Shown here one piece after another: positions 61,128-64,000 of a DNA stretch of 64,000 nucleotides. A program made the translations under genes and the position numbers. The DNA comes from Pseudomonas sp. GGS8 (lineage in GTDB: Bacteria > Pseudomonadota > Gammaproteobacteria > Pseudomonadales > Pseudomonadaceae), in contig NZ_JALJWF010000001.1 of assembly GCF_024168645.1 (NCBI RefSeq), positions 4,405,501 to 4,469,500 of the forward strand, given 5' to 3'. Each line of letters begins with the position of its first letter. The first letter of the stretch is position 1. A model generated the notes under the pieces. The model saw only the letters and a program-made list of their open reading frames with translations, was not told where the DNA came from and made no database searches.

Positions 61128-62366
61128 CTAGATCAGCGTTTTCAGGTCGATAACCTCGGCCATCGCCTTGTTGCCGGCATCGCCGGGATGTAAGTGATCC
61201 CCAGAGTCAATGGGCGGCAGTAAGCGACTTGGGTGTTCAGGGTCACGGGTCATAAGGTCGAAGTCGATCACGGCATCGAATGCGTGGCTGGTACGTATCC
61301 AGTCATTAACTGCCTGGCGCAGTTGTTCTTTCTCCGCGTTGTGATAATTCTTCACGGTCGTTCCATCCAGAGCGCCTTCGACCGGCATCAGGGTTGTTCC
61401 AATGATGCGAATATTGTTCTGGCGCGCTTGATCGATCAGTTGCCGATAGCCCGCAATCAACTGTTCCTTGGCTGGCAGGTGTTCGTTCGGCGCGAAGGAG
61501 GAGCCCGGCCAACTGATGTCATTGATGCCGAGCATCACAATCACCGTTTTTACCCCAGACTTGCCGAGTACGTCGCGCTCGAAACGCTTCAGCGCGCTGG
61601 CACCCATGCCATCTTCAAGTAGGCGAGCCCCGGATATCCCTGCGTTGAGCACCGCGAGCTTGCGCGTGGTCAAGCGTTGAGCGAGGAAGTCCGGCCAGCG
61701 TCGATTGCTGTCCAGGGTCGAGCCATTGCCATCGGTAATCGAGTCGCCGAGTACCACCAGGGCGCGGGTGTCGACCGGTGTATCCACCAAAATGTCGCTG
61801 AGAAACAGCCGCGCCTCCACCTGCTCGCTGCCTTCCAGTCGCTGAGCGTCGACGTGTTTGCCGGGGGCGATAAATGCGGTTTGTTTGCCATCCCAATGGA
61901 AGGTCGTCAACGGCGTGTGTTGCGGCAGATAAAGAGAGATCGCGAGCTCACTGAGTGCCGGCACCGCCAGTTCTATCGGGTCACTGATCCGCGTTTCACC
62001 CGCAGCGAGGGTGACCTGTTCCTGATCGCTGAACTTCAGGGGATGCCCGGAGCCTGCGTGAATGCGATCGACACCCTCAACTAAGGCGATACGCGCGGCA
62101 CCGATGACCAGCGGTTGCTTGCCATATTCGTTGGAAACCACCACCCGTACCCGGCTGCCGCCGCTGCTGATGCGCACCTTCTGGTGAAGGGTGCTGTCGG
62201 TCAGCGCTTCAGGAGTTCGCGTGGGCAGCGGTAATTCGTTGCCCCAGGTGGGTTGAGGGCTGGCCATCCAGGTGGTGACCCAATTTTCCGCCGCCATGAC
62301 AGGGCTTGCGGCAAGCAGGGCAGTCAGGGCGAGAGGCAGCGGGATTCTTGAGTGAAAGGCTTTCAT
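61128..62366 (-). CDS. Secreted SGNH/GDSL hydrolase
   Basis: A 412-residue protein with a signal peptide ending ASPVMAAE. An N-terminal beta-rich domain (SPQPTWGNELPLPTRTPEAL...; VVVSNEYGKQPLVIGAARIA) precedes an SGNH hydrolase domain: block I LVVLGDSITDGNGST (Ser nucleophile), block III VMLGINDISWPG, block V SGDHLHPGDAG (Asp and His). Family members are esterases or deacetylases of polysaccharides and lipids. It is divergent from a LysR gene 110 bases away. Confidence 0.93.
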   Translation of the reverse strand: MKAFHSRIPLPLALTALLAASPVMAAENWVTTWMASPQPTWGNELPLPTRTPEALTDSTLHQKVRISSGGSRVRVVVSNEYGKQPLVIGAARIALVEGVDRIHAGSGHPLKFSDQEQVTLAAGETRISDPIELAVPALSELAISLYLPQHTPLTTFHWDGKQTAFIAPGKHVDAQRLEGSEQVEARLFLSDILVDTPVDTRALVVLGDSITDGNGSTLDSNRRWPDFLAQRLTTRKLAVLNAGISGARLLEDGMGASALKRFERDVLGKSGVKTVIVMLGINDISWPGSSFAPNEHLPAKEQLIAGYRQLIDQARQNNIRIIGTTLMPVEGALDGTTVKNYHNAEKEQLRQAVNDWIRTSHAFDAVIDFDLMTRDPEHPSRLLPPIDSGDHLHPGDAGNKAMAEVIDLKTLI

Positions 62367-62475
62367 TCAGGTGTCTCCTTGGGCGGTGATGGTTCATGAA
62401 GGCCAGATTGGTCTATTCAAAATGCGTGTGCTAGAAGGGTAAACCGCATACAGCCCATTCCTGAATCGAATACCC

Positions 62476-63381
62476 ATGGACAGTCTTAAAGCAATGCACT
62501 GTTTCGTCCGCGCCGTTGAGCTTGGAAGCCTGTCGTCAGCCGCCCGTGAATTGGGCAGCACTCAGCCCACCGTCAGCAAATTGGTCGCCGCCCTGGAAAA
62601 ACAATTGGGGGCCCGGTTGCTGATTCGAGGCACTTCCGGGCTGATACCTACTGAACCGGGAAAGCGTTTTTACGAGCGTGCCAAAGGCGTGCTGGAGGAG
62701 TACGGCGAGGCCGTTGCGGATGTGCGTGGCCTGACCGAACGGCCCGAGGGGTTACTGCGCGTCAACGTTCCGGTCAGCCTCGGCGTGTTGCGTTTGAATG
62801 CGTTGCTGTTGTCGTTCATGGCGCAGTACCCGGCCATTGAAGTGGAGCTGATCCTCAATGATCGTTTCGTCGACCTCACTGAAGAAAACGTCGACCTGGC
62901 CCTGCGCCTGGGGGGCAGCCTGCCACCGAATGCCGTCGCCCGGCGCATAGCGACTTCACCGCGCTACCTGGTGGCCGCGCCTGAATACCTGCGCAAACAT
63001 TCCCCGTTGAAAACCCCGGCAGACTTGAGCGAACACAACTTCCTGCGTTTTGCATGGTTGACCGCGGGCGACCGTCTGGAGCTGACCGGCCCCCTTGGTG
63101 AACAGGTCAGCGTCACGACTCAGGGGCGTTATCGAACCAACAGCTCATTGGCCATTCGCGACGGTCTTCTGCAGGGCGCCGGGCTTTGCATCACGCCGGC
63201 CTGGCTGGTCAGCGACCTGCTTGAAAGCGGGCAGTTGGTACGTGTGCTGCCCGACTGGAGCGGCCCGTCGAACGACGCGTTTCTGATCTATCCCGAGCGC
63301 CGCTACCGCCCCTTGCGTACACGTTTATTCATGCAGTACCTGGCCGAGCGGGTGGCGCAGCTACCAGGCTTCATGCCTTAA
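62476..63381 (+). CDS. LysR-family transcriptional regulator
   Basis: A 301-residue regulator: HTH SLKAMHCFVRAVELGSLSSAA then RELGSTQPTVSKLVAALEK; effector domain from about residue 90 (GLLRVNVPVSLGVLRLNALL). It is divergent from the SGNH hydrolase gene, which it probably regulates. Confidence 0.92.
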   Translation: MDSLKAMHCFVRAVELGSLSSAARELGSTQPTVSKLVAALEKQLGARLLIRGTSGLIPTEPGKRFYERAKGVLEEYGEAVADVRGLTERPEGLLRVNVPVSLGVLRLNALLLSFMAQYPAIEVELILNDRFVDLTEENVDLALRLGGSLPPNAVARRIATSPRYLVAAPEYLRKHSPLKTPADLSEHNFLRFAWLTAGDRLELTGPLGEQVSVTTQGRYRTNSSLAIRDGLLQGAGLCITPAWLVSDLLESGQLVRVLPDWSGPSNDAFLIYPERRYRPLRTRLFMQYLAERVAQLPGFMP

Positions 63382-63400
63382 CCGGCAGCCGTCAATTGAC

Positions 63401-63433
63401 GTTTATTTGGTTGTGCTATACAACTAAATAAAC
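63401..63433. promoter_or_regulatory. Palindromic operator candidate upstream of MarR/GNAT gene
   Basis: GTTTATTTGGTTG (63401-63413), spacer TGCTATA, CAACTAAATAAAC (63421-63433): 13-base arms with one mismatch. It lies 21 bases before the GTG start of a MarR-type regulator, and the symmetry and AT-richness are typical of MarR autoregulatory sites. TATACAACTAAATAAAC overlaps it and could hold the -10 box. Confidence 0.7.
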
Positions 63434-63454
63434 GTTTTGTTCGAGGTGCTTGCC

Positions 63455-64000
63455 GTGACCCATTCCCAATCAGACCTGATTGACCAAGTCCGTTCGGCGT
63501 CGCGTCTCATGGTGCGCGAGTTGGGGTTCATGCAAGCCACGCTGGCGGCGACGGACTATCCGCCCTCATCCGTGCATACGATCGTGGAGATCGGGAATCG
63601 GGAATCGCTGACGGCAGGGGAGCTTGTGGAGCTTCTCGGTCTGGAAAAATCCAGCGTGAGCCGGATGGTGCGCAAGCTCATTGAGGCCGGCGAGCTCGAA
63701 GAAATTGCGCATGAGGAGGATGCGCGCTCCAAGAAGCTGCGACTCACGGCACAGGGCCAGAAAACCCTGCGAGACATCGAGTCGTTCGCCAGGCAACAGG
63801 TGGGCGCTGCCATGACTTACCTGACGAACGAGCAACAGCAGGCAGTGAGTGAGGGAATCGCCAACTACTCCATGGCCCTGAAAGCCCATCGACTCGGTAC
63901 AGCGCCGCCGCCCGCGCCGCAGCTGGACATCGCTCGGGGCTACCGACCCGGAATCATCGGCCGCATCGTGCGAATGCATGCTGACTACTACGTCAGGCAT
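63455..64000 (+). CDS. MarR-HTH/GNAT bifunctional protein (3' end outside window)
   Basis: The gene starts at a GTG with GAGGTG about eight bases upstream and is open to the right edge; 182 residues are visible. Residues ~10-140 are a MarR winged HTH (VHTIVEIGNRESLTAGELVE then LLGLEKSSVSRMVRKLIEAG, with the wing EEDARSKKLRLTAQG). From ~150 (DIARGYRPGIIGRIVRMHAD-YYVRH) the linker and start of the GNAT acetyltransferase domain follow, as in known helix-turn-helix/GNAT fusions. Probably a self-regulated regulator-acetyltransferase. Confidence 0.85.
   Translation, partial: MTHSQSDLIDQVRSASRLMVRELGFMQATLAATDYPPSSVHTIVEIGNRESLTAGELVELLGLEKSSVSRMVRKLIEAGELEEIAHEEDARSKKLRLTAQGQKTLRDIESFARQQVGAAMTYLTNEQQQAVSEGIANYSMALKAHRLGTAPPPAPQLDIARGYRPGIIGRIVRMHADYYVRH

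Overview
The window looks like a stretch of accessory-rich chromosome from a fluorescent-group Pseudomonas. The evidence is mixed GC (about 50% in the hypothetical-rich left third, higher in the metabolic right half), FabV enoyl-ACP reductase, an OprD-family porin, many LysR regulators, a REP doublet typical of P. fluorescens-type genomes, and pseudomonad dispersed palindromic repeats. No rRNA, tRNA or CRISPR array was seen.

Left third (1-26 kb): a patchwork of small orphan genes separated by repeats and mobile debris. It holds a partial alpha/beta hydrolase, a VOC protein, an AraC/GyrI regulator, lipoproteins, a NADAR protein, a nucleotidyltransferase, a secreted 20-residue-repeat protein, fabV and trmK. 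Embedded in it are: five copies of a ~177-bp MITE-like element with perfect or near-perfect 20-bp terminal inverted repeats, four of them sitting in the same site of a dispersed palindrome with 4-bp GRCC target duplications; a GC-rich MFS/serine hydrolase/LysR cassette flanked by debris of a conjugative element (relaxase C-terminus and two LysR fragments); a 0.8-kb duplication carrying a small cytochrome c whose second copy is frameshifted; a scrambled IS66 transposase; a tyrosine-recombinase C-terminal remnant; and a catalytically incomplete IS1182-type transposase.

Middle (26-42 kb): a truncated orphan VgrG, a polyamine-type binding protein divergent from a LuxR regulator, argC with a divergent LysR gene, a LysE exporter, a LysR/DHA2-MFS divergent pair, a Mut7-C protein, a tightly overlapping four-gene PhnCDE-like importer of the type named putative selenate transporter, and several small membrane proteins.

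Right part (42-64 kb): an OprD porin and MFS importer facing a LysR regulator followed by a DUF1445 hydro-lyase and an NTF2-like protein (a probable carboxylate uptake/processing set); a tripartite efflux operon (NodT outer-membrane factor, DHA2 MFS, HlyD adaptor); cupin, AhpD-like and NAD(P)-binding proteins facing a winged-helix/TPR regulator; an MscS channel fused to a cyclic-nucleotide-binding domain; a GlxA-type AraC regulator; a dCache-GGDEF diguanylate cyclase; a secreted SGNH hydrolase with a LysR regulator; and the start of a MarR/GNAT protein preceded by a strong palindromic operator candidate.

All functional names rest on recognition of families from the sequence; no database search was possible.
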